From: Chthonomonadia bacterium
Lineage (GTDB): Bacteria; Armatimonadota; HRBIN16
DNA: 64,000 nucleotides
Assembly (NCBI GenBank): GCA_013314755.1
Contig: JABUFA010000005.1
Location: 1-64,000, forward strand
Reading direction: 5' to 3'
In this document: positions 33,891-42,664 of the stretch, in pieces
Position numbering within the stretch: the first letter of the stretch is position 1
Layout of the letters: the number at the start of each line of letters is the position of its first letter
The notes under the pieces: model-generated
What the model saw: the letters and a program-made list of their open reading frames with translations, nothing else
Database searches by the model: none
Told to the model about the DNA's origin: nothing
Made by a program: the position numbers and the translations under genes

Positions 33891-35384
33891 ATGAGCCAGG
33901 GTACGCCGCTAATACTTTCCGTTGATGTCGGCACCACCAATATCAAAGGGGGACTTGTGAACCCCGACGGTCGGGTGGTGCGGGTGGTTCAGCGCGAACT
34001 GCCTTTGAACCGGGACGGAACCGGCAGGGCAGAACACGACCCCCGCCTGTTGTGGGAAGCTTTTCGCGGGGTTTGCCGGGAGGTTGCGGAAGGTTTTGGG
34101 ACGCAGGTTAGTGCGCTGGTGCTTTCCGCATATCAGCTGAGCCTGCTAGCGGTGGACAAGGAAGGGGAACCGCTGACAGGAATCATCACCCTGCTGGACA
34201 CCCGTCCCCAGCAGACCTATCCGCAACTGCTGGAGCGGATAGATGCGCGCCACCTGTACGAGCGAACGGGCTGTCCGCCGCTGTTTCACTATCCGTTTTC
34301 CAAGCTCTTCTGGCTGAAAACGGTCCATCCCGAGATTTTCGCCCGGGCACGATGGTTTGTGGGTGCGAAGGATTACCTGATCCACCGCCTGACAGGGCAG
34401 TGGGTAACCGAAGCCAGCCTTGGCACGGCGACACAGCTGATGAACCTGCACAGCCTGCAGTGGGACGACTACGCACTGGAGGTGCTTGGGCTGGAAAGGG
34501 AGCGTTTACCCTCCCCTGTGGAGGCGGACAGGGTGCTGGCAAGTCTGTCCTCGTCTGTGTGCATGGAACTGGGCGTGGCGGAGGGGTGTCTGCTGGTGCC
34601 TGGCGTGTACGACGGGGGCGCAGTGGCTATTGGCATCGGCGCGATGCTGGAGGGAACGGCGGCAATCAACCTGGGCACCACGGCGATGCTTCGTATGGCA
34701 CAGCCTCAGCCGACTCTGGACAGCGACCCTGCGATGCGTCTACAGACCTGCTACCTGGCGTGCGGAAGGTGGCTTCCGGGCGGGGCGATTAACAACGCGG
34801 GCATCACCCTGCGCTGGCTTCGTGATAACGTCCTGCATATCGACTACGAGGCGATGAACCGCGAGGCGGAAGGGGTGACCGATTCGGCGGGGCTGTTCTT
34901 CCTGCCGTTTCTCAGCGGCGAGCGCAACCCGCAGATTGGCAACTCGGCTTCGGGTGTGTTCTTCGGCTTGCGGGGCTATCACGCCCGCGGGCATATCGTT
35001 CGCGCCGCAATGGAAGGGGTATGCTTCGCCCTGCGTATTGTTGCCGACGCGCTGGAGCAGAATAGCGTGACGCCTGCGCGGGTACGCATCGGTGGAGGCG
35101 GCTCACGCTCGCCGTTGTGGATGCAGACAATGGCGAATGTGCTGGGCGTGCCCCTGCAGGTCAGCCGGGTGGAGGAGCCGGGGTTGGTCGGTTCAGCGAT
35201 TCTGGGATATACTGCGCTGGGGGTGTACCCTGACGTTCTGCAGGCGACGCAGGCGATGGTACAGCCCGGCAATCAGTACGATCCCCAGCCGGAAACAGTA
35301 GCCCATTATCGGGAGAGGTATCGCTTCTTTCGTCACCTGATGGCGGATCTCGCTCAGGCGTTTGCCGAACATGCGGAATTATAG
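33891..35384 (+). CDS. FGGY-family carbohydrate kinase
   Basis: A 497-residue sugar kinase of the FGGY family (glycerol, xylulose, gluconate, fucose kinases). The N-terminus has LSVDVGTTNIKGGLVNPDG, the ATP-binding phosphate loop of the ASKHA fold. The second domain has LVPGVYDGGAVAIG, INLGTTAMLRM and the adenosine-binding RIGGGGSRSPLWMQ. Family members phosphorylate a sugar or sugar acid with ATP. It lies 25 bases before an SDR that resembles fructuronate/mannonate reductases, which suggests a gluconate or hexuronate route. The exact substrate cannot be fixed. Confidence 0.9.
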   Translation: MSQGTPLILSVDVGTTNIKGGLVNPDGRVVRVVQRELPLNRDGTGRAEHDPRLLWEAFRGVCREVAEGFGTQVSALVLSAYQLSLLAVDKEGEPLTGIITLLDTRPQQTYPQLLERIDARHLYERTGCPPLFHYPFSKLFWLKTVHPEIFARARWFVGAKDYLIHRLTGQWVTEASLGTATQLMNLHSLQWDDYALEVLGLERERLPSPVEADRVLASLSSSVCMELGVAEGCLLVPGVYDGGAVAIGIGAMLEGTAAINLGTTAMLRMAQPQPTLDSDPAMRLQTCYLACGRWLPGGAINNAGITLRWLRDNVLHIDYEAMNREAEGVTDSAGLFFLPFLSGERNPQIGNSASGVFFGLRGYHARGHIVRAAMEGVCFALRIVADALEQNSVTPARVRIGGGGSRSPLWMQTMANVLGVPLQVSRVEEPGLVGSAILGYTALGVYPDVLQATQAMVQPGNQYDPQPETVAHYRERYRFFRHLMADLAQAFAEHAEL

Positions 35385-35409
35385 CCCGATTTTCTGAAGG
35401 AGGAGAAGC

Positions 35410-36234
35410 ATGAGCATCGTTCAGGAACTGTTCTCGGTGGAAGGAAAGGTCGCGCTTTTCACGGGAGGCGCGGGCGTGCTGGCTGGCGCGATAGCGCGAG
35501 GACTGGGCAGAGCCGGTGCGCGCATCGTGCTGACCGACATCGCCCCGCTGGATGAGCGTGTACAGGAGCTGCGCCAGCAGGGGATAGAGGCGTATGGCTA
35601 CCGGATGGACGTGCTGGATAAGGCAGATATCGAGCGGGTGGCGGAAGCGGTGAAACGAGAGGTAGGGGCGGTGGATATTCTGCTGAACGCGGCCGGGGGT
35701 AACATGCCCGAAGCCTCCACGTCGCCCGAACGAAGCTTCTTTGACCTGCCAGTCGAGGCACTGCAGAAGGTTGTCAACCTGAACCTGTTCGGCGGGGCGA
35801 TACTGCCCAGCCAGGTGTTCGCCCGGCAGATGCTGGAGAACGAAGCAGGCGGGGTAATCATCAACTTCTCTTCCATGTCCGCGTTCAAGCCGCTGACGCG
35901 CGTACTGGGCTATTCTGCGGCGAAGGCTGCGGTGAGTAACTTCACACAGTGGTTAGCGGTGCACATTGCGCAGGAGTACTCGCCCAAAGTACGGGTGAAT
36001 GCGATTGCGCCTGGCTTCTTCCTGACCAAACAGAACCGCTACCTGTTGCTGGACGAGCAGGGCAACCTGACGCCGCGCGGGCAGGCGATTATCGCGCACA
36101 CTCCCATGGGGCGTTTCGGCGAGCCCGACGACCTGATAGGCACTATCCTGTGGCTGGCGTCGCCTGCCAGTGCGTTTGTGACGGGGGCGGTTATCCCCAT
36201 TGATGGTGGCTTCAGCGCGTTCGCGGGGGTATAG
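35410..36234 (+). CDS. SDR oxidoreductase, D-mannonate/fructuronate reductase-like
   Basis: A 274-residue short-chain dehydrogenase. The cofactor motif reads FTGGAGVLAGAIARGLG, a variant of TGxxxGxG. NAAGGNMPEAS marks the NNAG position, and the catalytic set is Ser in INFSSMS, then YSAAK with Tyr and Lys four apart. The segments NLNLFGGAILPSQVFA and NRYLLLDEQGNLTPRG resemble the SDR-type D-mannonate oxidoreductase (UxuB of Bacillus). AAGGAGGAG precedes the ATG. With the FGGY kinase it probably forms a small sugar-acid catabolic operon. Confidence 0.87.
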   Translation: MSIVQELFSVEGKVALFTGGAGVLAGAIARGLGRAGARIVLTDIAPLDERVQELRQQGIEAYGYRMDVLDKADIERVAEAVKREVGAVDILLNAAGGNMPEASTSPERSFFDLPVEALQKVVNLNLFGGAILPSQVFARQMLENEAGGVIINFSSMSAFKPLTRVLGYSAAKAAVSNFTQWLAVHIAQEYSPKVRVNAIAPGFFLTKQNRYLLLDEQGNLTPRGQAIIAHTPMGRFGEPDDLIGTILWLASPASAFVTGAVIPIDGGFSAFAGV

Positions 36235-36248
36235 CCTCCCTACAGCGT

Positions 36249-36974
36249 TCAGAACTGGAACAGGCTGTCGGGCAAGCCTTCGTTGACGTGCAGGTCCACA
36301 TAGGTGGTCACGCCGCCCAGCTTGCCTTCGGCGTTGTACACCTCCACGCGGGTCGGCACCCAGATGCCCGGTGCAACCTCTTTCGGTTCCTTGTAGTAGA
36401 AAGTCGCCATCAGCTTGCCTTGCTGATTGTACCACTGACGTTTGACCACAGTGTGCGTCTTACCATCCATCCAGACGATGTGTTTGGAGGTATCGTCGGA
36501 GTTCGCCCAGGTGAGTTCAAATACCGCATAGCGCACGCCTCCCTCGTGGTCGTAGCGCAGAAACTTTGCGTTTACCAGCTTCATGAAGCTGGGCGTCAAG
36601 ATGCCGAAATCCATCAGCGATTGCCGTTTGCCGGGTGCGTTGCTGATGTCGTCGGTGTTCTTGATGGGACCGGCGGAGACGTGTTTATAGTTGCCGTTGA
36701 TGATATACACCACGTTGACCACGCCCACCTTGCTCTCCAGCCGCATTTTGGACGGCTCTTTATAGCGGGCGGTCATCTGCTTGATGCGGTACGAGTTGGC
36801 AAAGTCCTTATTTATTTTCTCCAGCTCGCGCTGGTTGGCGGTCTGCTGACGAACGGTGGCACGCAAATCACGCAGGCGGGTCTGCACGTAGTCGTTGATG
36901 TCCTGCGATTGCGCCAGTGCAAAGGCGGCGCATAACGATAACAAACCGACGCCCAGAAGCGCTCGTTTAACCAT
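36249..36974 (-). CDS. Secreted protein, possibly LolA-like fold
   Basis: A 241-residue protein with a signal peptide (LLGVGLLSLCAAFALA-Q). The body starts with a helical part (LRATVRQQTANQRELEKINK) and then beta strands with TARYKEPSKMRLE, VVYIINGNYKHV, MATFYYKEP and WVPTRVEVYNAEG. This order of edges is like LolA-type outer-membrane lipoprotein-sorting proteins, but similarity is loose. I chose ATG 36974 because GAGGAGAG lies just upstream; the frame is open to 37022. It is probably periplasmic. The function is unknown. Confidence 0.65.
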   Translation of the reverse strand: MVKRALLGVGLLSLCAAFALAQSQDINDYVQTRLRDLRATVRQQTANQRELEKINKDFANSYRIKQMTARYKEPSKMRLESKVGVVNVVYIINGNYKHVSAGPIKNTDDISNAPGKRQSLMDFGILTPSFMKLVNAKFLRYDHEGGVRYAVFELTWANSDDTSKHIVWMDGKTHTVVKRQWYNQQGKLMATFYYKEPKEVAPGIWVPTRVEVYNAEGKLGGVTTYVDLHVNEGLPDSLFQF

Positions 36975-37063
36975 ACTGCTCTCCTCTGTGTTTCTCCGTT
37001 TTCCGTGTTTATAGACGGGCAAGGCTTCCGAAAAGTTATAAACGTCCGAAGCATCTCGCTCCG

Positions 37064-39733
37064 TTAATCCAGCCGTTTCAGCCGCTCCAGCAGTTTCGCC
37101 TGGCGTTCCAGCAGTTCCGCCTGAATGGCACGCTCCTTCTCCACCACCTCGCGGGGTGCCTTTTGCAGGAACTGCTCGTTGCCCAGCTTGCCGTTGACGC
37201 GCTGAAGCTCCTTCTCCAGTGCGTTCAGCTCCTTCTGCACACGTTGTCGCTCGCGCTCGATGTCCACCGCCTGCATCTGCAGATAGATGTCTGCCAGGTC
37301 GCAGTGGGTGGCAACCGCTTTCACGCCCTCGGGCAGGCTTTGCGTAATCTGCATTGGCTCCACGCGCTGGAGGGTGCGGATGATGGCTTCGTGTTCGCGC
37401 AGAAGGCTCTCCGCCTCCGCCGAAACCGGCACCACCAGCACGTTCGCCTTCAGCGAGATGTCCAGCCCGATTTCGGTGCGCAGGGCGCGGATGGCTCGCA
37501 CCGCTTCAATCAGTTTCTGCATACGCTCTTCCGCCTGCGGGGCGTTCCACTGCGCCTGCTCGGTGGGGAAGGGCGCCACCATGATGCTATCGCCTTCGTG
37601 CGGCAGGCTTTGCCAAATTTCCTCCGTGATATAGGGCATGAAGGGGTGCAAAAGGCGCAGGGTATGCTCCAGCACCACCGCCAGCACGCGCTGGGCGGTT
37701 TCGCGCTCCTCGCCGCCGGCGTTCAGGCGCGGCTTGCTCATCTCGATATACCAGTCGCAGTACTCGTCCCACAGGAACGAGTAGATGGCTTTCGCCGCGT
37801 CGTCCATGTCATAGCTTTCCAGCGCGGTGTTGACCGTGCGGATGGTGGCGTTCAGCCTGCTCAGTATCCAGCGGTCGACGTCGGTCAGCCGCTCGTCGGG
37901 GGGCAGGGAGCCGTCGAACCGGGTGCGGAACTGCTCGTCCAGGTTCATCAGCACGAAGCGCGAGGCGTTCCATATCTTGTTGCAGAAGTTCCGCGCCTCT
38001 TCCACCTGGCTGTGCCTGCCGTGCTCGATGCTGGCGAAACGGATGTCCTGTCCTTTGGCGGTGCGCACCAGCAGGGCAAAGCGCAGGGCATCCGCGCCGT
38101 ACATCTCAATCAGGTCCAGAGGGTCCACGCCCGTGCCCAGTGACTTGCTCATGCGTCGCCCCTGCTCGTCCAGCACGGTTGCGTAGATATACACGTCGCG
38201 GAATGGCACATCGTTCATAAAGTACAGCCCGGTCATAATCATGCGCGCGACCCACAGGTAGATGATGTCGCGGGCGGTAATCAGCACCGAAGTGGGGTAG
38301 TAGGTGCTCAGGTCGGGCGTCTGCTCGGGCCAGCCCAGCACGGCATGGGGCCACAGCGCGGACGAGAACCAGGTATCCAGCACGTCTTCGTCCTGCTTGA
38401 TGGCTTTGCCGTTTGCCTTCTGGCGTGCCTCCTCCTCAGAGCGGGCGACGATATACTCGCCATCCTCGGTGGTCCAAACGGGGATGCGGTGTCCCCACCA
38501 CAGCTGGCGCGAGATGCACCAGTCCTTGATGTTCTCCATCCACTCCAGATACACGCGGGCATAGCGGTCAGGGATGAAGCGCACACGTCCCTCCCTCACG
38601 GCTTCAATGGCGGGCTGGGCAATCGCCTTCATACGCACGAACCACTGTTCCGACAGCAGGGGTTCAATCACGGTATCACAGCGGGCACAGGTGGCGGTGG
38701 GTACAGTGTAATCCTCTATTCGCTCAATCAGTCCCTGCGCCTCCAGGTCTTCCAGCACGCGCTGGCGTGCCTCGTAGCGGTCTAATCCGGCATACCGCTC
38801 CCCCGCTTCAGGGGTCATGCGAGCGTGTTCGTCAATGACCACCACCTGGGGCAGTCCGTGGCGCAGTCCGCACTCGAAGTCGTTGGCGTCGTGTGCGGGG
38901 GTCACTTTGACCGCGCCCGTGCCGAACTCGGGTTTCGCGTAGTCGTCGGCGATGAAGGGTATCTCGCGCCCCACCAGCGGCAGGATGATGGTCTTGCCGA
39001 ACAGGTGCTGGTAGCGTTCGTCGGCGGGGTTGGCGGCAACGGCGGTATCGCCCAGCATGGTCTCCGGTCGGGTAGTTGCCACCACCACATAGCCCGAACC
39101 GTCTTTGAACGGATAGCGGATATAGTACAGTTTGGACGGCTGGTCCTCGTGCTCCACTTCGATATCCGAAAGCGCGGTCAAACAGCGTGGACACCAGTTA
39201 ATCACCCGTTTGCCGCGATAGATATGCCCATCCTCCCACCAGCGCACGAAGCACTCCAGAATAGCGCGGGTGTAGCCCTCATCCATCGTGAAGCGGGTTC
39301 GGCTCCAGTCAAAGGAACAGCCCAGCCGCTGGAACTGCGTCAGGATAACGCCGCCGTATTCGCGCACCCACTCCCACACGCGCTCCAGGAACCGCTCTCT
39401 GCCCAGGTCGTGGCGGGTCAGCCCTTCGCGGCGCAGCTGTTTCTCCACCACGTTCTGGGTGGCGATGCCCGCGTGGTCCGTTCCGGGCACGCACAGGGTG
39501 TTGTACCCTTGCATCCTGCGCCAGCGGATGAGCGTATCGTGGATGGTATAGCACAGCGCGTGCCCGATATGCAGTGAGCCGGTGACGTTGGGCGGCGGAA
39601 TGGTGATGCAGTAGGTAGGCTTGCCCGGTTTGGGGTCGGGCGCGAAGTAGTTGCGCTCCTTCCAGAACCGATACCACTTCTCCTCCACGCTGGTGGGGTC
39701 GTACACTTTGGGAATGTTTATCGTTTCGGACAT
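37064..39733 (-). CDS. valS: Valyl-tRNA synthetase
   Basis: ValS charges tRNA-Val. The 889-residue product shows the class I signatures HIGH (LHIGHAL, near residue 55) and KMSKS (RMSKSLG, near 530), the WCPRCLTALSDIEVEHE zinc-like segment, the CP1 editing domain (TTRPETMLGDTAVAANP), and the C-terminal coiled-coil with ERERQRVQKELNALEKELQR. I start at ATG 39733 with GAGAGGAG upstream; the longer frame to 39802 covers the promoter. No T-box leader is seen. Confidence 0.97.
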   Translation of the reverse strand: MSETINIPKVYDPTSVEEKWYRFWKERNYFAPDPKPGKPTYCITIPPPNVTGSLHIGHALCYTIHDTLIRWRRMQGYNTLCVPGTDHAGIATQNVVEKQLRREGLTRHDLGRERFLERVWEWVREYGGVILTQFQRLGCSFDWSRTRFTMDEGYTRAILECFVRWWEDGHIYRGKRVINWCPRCLTALSDIEVEHEDQPSKLYYIRYPFKDGSGYVVVATTRPETMLGDTAVAANPADERYQHLFGKTIILPLVGREIPFIADDYAKPEFGTGAVKVTPAHDANDFECGLRHGLPQVVVIDEHARMTPEAGERYAGLDRYEARQRVLEDLEAQGLIERIEDYTVPTATCARCDTVIEPLLSEQWFVRMKAIAQPAIEAVREGRVRFIPDRYARVYLEWMENIKDWCISRQLWWGHRIPVWTTEDGEYIVARSEEEARQKANGKAIKQDEDVLDTWFSSALWPHAVLGWPEQTPDLSTYYPTSVLITARDIIYLWVARMIMTGLYFMNDVPFRDVYIYATVLDEQGRRMSKSLGTGVDPLDLIEMYGADALRFALLVRTAKGQDIRFASIEHGRHSQVEEARNFCNKIWNASRFVLMNLDEQFRTRFDGSLPPDERLTDVDRWILSRLNATIRTVNTALESYDMDDAAKAIYSFLWDEYCDWYIEMSKPRLNAGGEERETAQRVLAVVLEHTLRLLHPFMPYITEEIWQSLPHEGDSIMVAPFPTEQAQWNAPQAEERMQKLIEAVRAIRALRTEIGLDISLKANVLVVPVSAEAESLLREHEAIIRTLQRVEPMQITQSLPEGVKAVATHCDLADIYLQMQAVDIERERQRVQKELNALEKELQRVNGKLGNEQFLQKAPREVVEKERAIQAELLERQAKLLERLKRLD

Positions 39734-39772
39734 GTACTCCTCTCCCGTTCTGACCACAGATACCTGTAGGTA

Positions 39773-39802
39773 ATTATACTGCACTCTGAGGCGGGCAGGC
39801 AA
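39773..39802 (-). promoter_or_regulatory. Promoter of valS
   Basis: Read leftward, TTGCCT (39802-39797) and TATAAT (39778-39773) with an 18-base spacer, 39 bases before the valS start. The leader is too short for a T-box. Confidence 0.65.
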
Positions 39803-40130
39803 CGCGAGGGGAGGGAAGCGCTGTCTTCTTGCGGGATGTTAAAGGGCAACCACAAGGGTTGCCCCTACGAACGGTTCGTCGGGAGAGACAACTCTCCCCG
39901 CGTCGGGGAGAGGTTGGGAGAGGGGTTTCCACTTTTTCAGGTGTTGTCAGCCCCCCTGTCGTCCCCCCGCAAGCAGGGGGACATTCCCTCTCCTTGTGGG
40001 AGATGGTCAGGGTGAGGGCTTTCGCGGGGAGGTCAGGTGGGGCTATCCTGTTTCTTATTGGGCAACCACAGGGGGTTGCCCCTACGGAAGGCTCACCGGG
40101 AGGTTCGCCCTCCAATCTGGCGGGTGGGTA
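39785..40130. repeat. Dispersed repeat family B, copy 3
   Basis: Most of the 450-base gap between valS and the membrane glycosyltransferase. It holds inverted copies of family B modules: GGGCAACC/GGTTGCCC hairpins at about 39844-39866 and 40060-40084, CTCTCCCCGCGTCGGGGAG, a CCCCGCAAGCAGGGGG stretch, and CTCCTTGTGGGAG. The 40131-40186 end holds nothing recognised. Confidence 0.8.
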
Positions 40131-40186
40131 AACCCCTGCAGGACTGTGCGGACGGGGAGAGGAAAATTAAAACTGGGTCAGAAGGG

Positions 40187-41770
40187 ATGGAGCAAGCGGT
40201 TTCACACAGTCCGTCAGCGTTCAGCCTGCCGAAGAGCACGTATCTCGTGCTCCTGCTCGCTCTTGCTATACAGATAGCCTTTATCCACAAGCCCCTGCAC
40301 GTTGACGATACAGTCGTGGTGCACATCGCCCGGCAGATTCTGCGCAATCCCTTTGACCCCTTCGGCGGCGAGCTGGACTGGGATGGCAGTGTCCGAAGTA
40401 CCTTCCACGTTACCACCAACCCACCGTTGCTGAGCTACCTGCTGGCGCCCCTCATTGCTGTCGGCGGTGAGCGCGAGTGGCTCCTGCACGCCATGATGCT
40501 GGTCTGGCAGTTCCTGCTGTGGTGGGGGGTGGTTTTGCTGGCGCAACGGTTCGGGGTGCATCCTACACCGGTGACCGCGCTGGTTCTGCTCAACCCCGCA
40601 ACGATTGTCTCGCCAAACCTGATGCGCGATGTGCCGATGGTGGCGTTGTGGACACTGGGCACGGCATGGTTCGTGCGGGGAAGCGACTCCGCGCAGGGCA
40701 GGGGGATGGTTCTGGGCGTGCTGGTCGCCGGGTGTGCGGTGCTGATGAAGTATTCGGGGCTGGGTGCGGTGATTCTGCTGGCACTGTACGTGCTCCTGCA
40801 ACGCCGCCCGAGGCACCTGTGGTATGTGCTTTGGGGATTGCTTCCGCTTGCTATCTGGTGCGCACATAACCTATTGGTCTATGACAGACTGCACCTTGTG
40901 ACTACCTTGATGCGCAAAGACATTGTCACCCCTCTGTCCGACCGTCTGTGGGGCACGCTGGCGGGATTGGGCGGGGTGTGGCTGTTGTGGTTGTGGGCGA
41001 TGGTGGTGTGTCGCCATGCGGTTGTCATGGGCGTCGGTGTTTTGGCAGGGCTTGTGGTGGGCTGGTGGCGGTGGCGGCTGGCTTTGCCTGCCGGCGATGT
41101 GGAATCCGCTTTCTGGTGTGCGGTGGGGGCGGTCCTGCTGGTGCTGAGCATGGCGCGAGCGGTCGGATTGTGGGGGAAGCAGGCGTTTTGCGTGGTGTGG
41201 ACGGCGTGGGTGCTTCTGGCGATTGGCGTGGGTGCTCCATTTGCGGCGGCGCGTCACCTTCTGCCTGCCCTGCCACCGCTGGCTTTGCTGTGGGGAGATG
41301 CCGGAAACGTGAGCAGATGGCGAAGCAGTGCCCTGACGCTGATTCTGCTGGCACAGACCGTTTATGGGGTGTATGCAGGCTGGTGTGATATGCAGATAGC
41401 GGATGTTTACCGTCGGGCGGCGGCGGAACTGGTGGAACGGCATTCGGTTCAGGCGTTCGTGGGACACTGGGGATGGATGTATTACGCACAGCGGGCAGGG
41501 CTGAAACAGGTCAGCGCGAACCGTCTGCCCGAACCTGGCACGCGGATAGCCGTTCCAACGGTGGGTGGCGATGCGGCGGTTCCCCCATCGCTGGTTCCTT
41601 CTCTGATGTATGAGCAGAGCGTGGAGGTTACCGCGCCGGCACGTCTGGCAACCCTGCCACCCCAAGCGGGGTTTTACGCTTCGCTTCGGGGCGCGCCACC
41701 TTTCCGCTGGCTACCCGATGGCTATCGTGAGCAGTTTGACCTGTTTACGGTGGAGGATGGGAAACGTTGA
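40187..41770 (+). CDS. Multi-pass membrane glycosyltransferase (ArnT/PMT-like, GT-C)
   Basis: A 527-residue protein with about ten membrane helices starting near residue 20. The first periplasmic loop has HVDDTVVVHIARQI, the Asp-Asp motif of GT-C enzymes that use polyprenyl-phosphate sugars (ArnT, PMT). A soluble C-terminal part follows (about 400-527). ATG 40187 starts family similarity; the longer frame reaches into repeat DNA. A GT2 gene follows with TTGA overlap and may supply the lipid-linked sugar. The acceptor is unknown. Confidence 0.83.
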   Translation: MEQAVSHSPSAFSLPKSTYLVLLLALAIQIAFIHKPLHVDDTVVVHIARQILRNPFDPFGGELDWDGSVRSTFHVTTNPPLLSYLLAPLIAVGGEREWLLHAMMLVWQFLLWWGVVLLAQRFGVHPTPVTALVLLNPATIVSPNLMRDVPMVALWTLGTAWFVRGSDSAQGRGMVLGVLVAGCAVLMKYSGLGAVILLALYVLLQRRPRHLWYVLWGLLPLAIWCAHNLLVYDRLHLVTTLMRKDIVTPLSDRLWGTLAGLGGVWLLWLWAMVVCRHAVVMGVGVLAGLVVGWWRWRLALPAGDVESAFWCAVGAVLLVLSMARAVGLWGKQAFCVVWTAWVLLAIGVGAPFAAARHLLPALPPLALLWGDAGNVSRWRSSALTLILLAQTVYGVYAGWCDMQIADVYRRAAAELVERHSVQAFVGHWGWMYYAQRAGLKQVSANRLPEPGTRIAVPTVGGDAAVPPSLVPSLMYEQSVEVTAPARLATLPPQAGFYASLRGAPPFRWLPDGYREQFDLFTVEDGKR

Positions 41771-42606
41771 GCACACCGCGAATAAGCATTGTCGTGCCGA
41801 TGTATAACGAGGAGGAGAACCTGCCCGAACTGCATACACGCCTCGCGAAGGCGCTGGCGGGCATGGACCCTGAGGGCGAGATTGTCTATGTGGACGACGG
41901 AAGCACCGACGGCACAAATCAGCAACTGCAGACGCTTCTGCAGGAGCCTCAGCCAGTATGTGTGCGTGCTGTAGCACTGCCTCGTCGGCGGGGTAAGACC
42001 GCTGCGCTGTCTGCTGGGTTCGCGGTGGCACGGGGCAGTATCCTGGTGACCACCGACGCCGACCTGCAGGAGCCTCCCGAAGTACTGCCCATGCTGGTTG
42101 CCCGCGTACAGTCGGGCGAGGCGCATCTGGTGGTTGCGTGGCGTCAGCAGAGACAGGATTCTCCTTTTCGGGTGTTCGCTTCCCGGGTATTCAACACGGT
42201 GTTGCGTTGGCTGACCGACCTGCCCCTGCACGACGTCAACTGCGGCACGAAGGCGATGAAACGCGAAGTCGCCGAGAGCCTGGCAGGCTGGATGTTTTCG
42301 GATATGCACCGGTATCTTCCTGTGCTGGCGGCGCGAATGGGCTATCGGGTGGTCGAAGTGCCCGTACCGCATGTGGTGCGCCGTCGCGGGCGCAGTCGGT
42401 TTGGTGCCAGCCGGTATCTGCGTGCGGTGGTGGACCTGTTCCCAATCTCCTTGATGTGGTGGCGCGGATGGGCAGTGTGGCTTGCGCTTGCGGCAGTATC
42501 GGTTGTTCTGCAGGCGATGCGCTCGCCTCTCGGCGCCGTCGGGCTGGCGGCGATAGTGTGGCTGGGCATCGCGGTAGCCTTCTGGTTGCGGAGAAACCAG
42601 ACCTGA
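41767..42606 (+). CDS. GT2 glycosyltransferase, dolichyl-phosphate-mannose synthase-like
   Basis: A 279-residue protein with a GT-A domain (SIVVPMYNEEENLPELHTRL, IVYVDDGSTDGT, and the DxD site TTDADLQEPP) followed by two C-terminal membrane helices (about 225-275), as in ArnC/DPM1-like enzymes that make polyprenyl-phosphate sugars. It starts with TTG inside the stop of the membrane glycosyltransferase (TTGA). The two probably work in sequence: this enzyme loads the lipid and the GT-C protein transfers the sugar outside. Confidence 0.9.
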   Translation: MSTPRISIVVPMYNEEENLPELHTRLAKALAGMDPEGEIVYVDDGSTDGTNQQLQTLLQEPQPVCVRAVALPRRRGKTAALSAGFAVARGSILVTTDADLQEPPEVLPMLVARVQSGEAHLVVAWRQQRQDSPFRVFASRVFNTVLRWLTDLPLHDVNCGTKAMKREVAESLAGWMFSDMHRYLPVLAARMGYRVVEVPVPHVVRRRGRSRFGASRYLRAVVDLFPISLMWWRGWAVWLALAAVSVVLQAMRSPLGAVGLAAIVWLGIAVAFWLRRNQT

Positions 42607-42664
42607 AGTCTGCGTAAAGGTGTACCGCGTGACAGGCGCGAACAGAGTCAAAGGAGGTTGTGGG

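Noticed and set aside
39734-39772. T-box leader before valS
   Set aside because: The promoter lies 39 bases before the start, leaving no space for a T-box.
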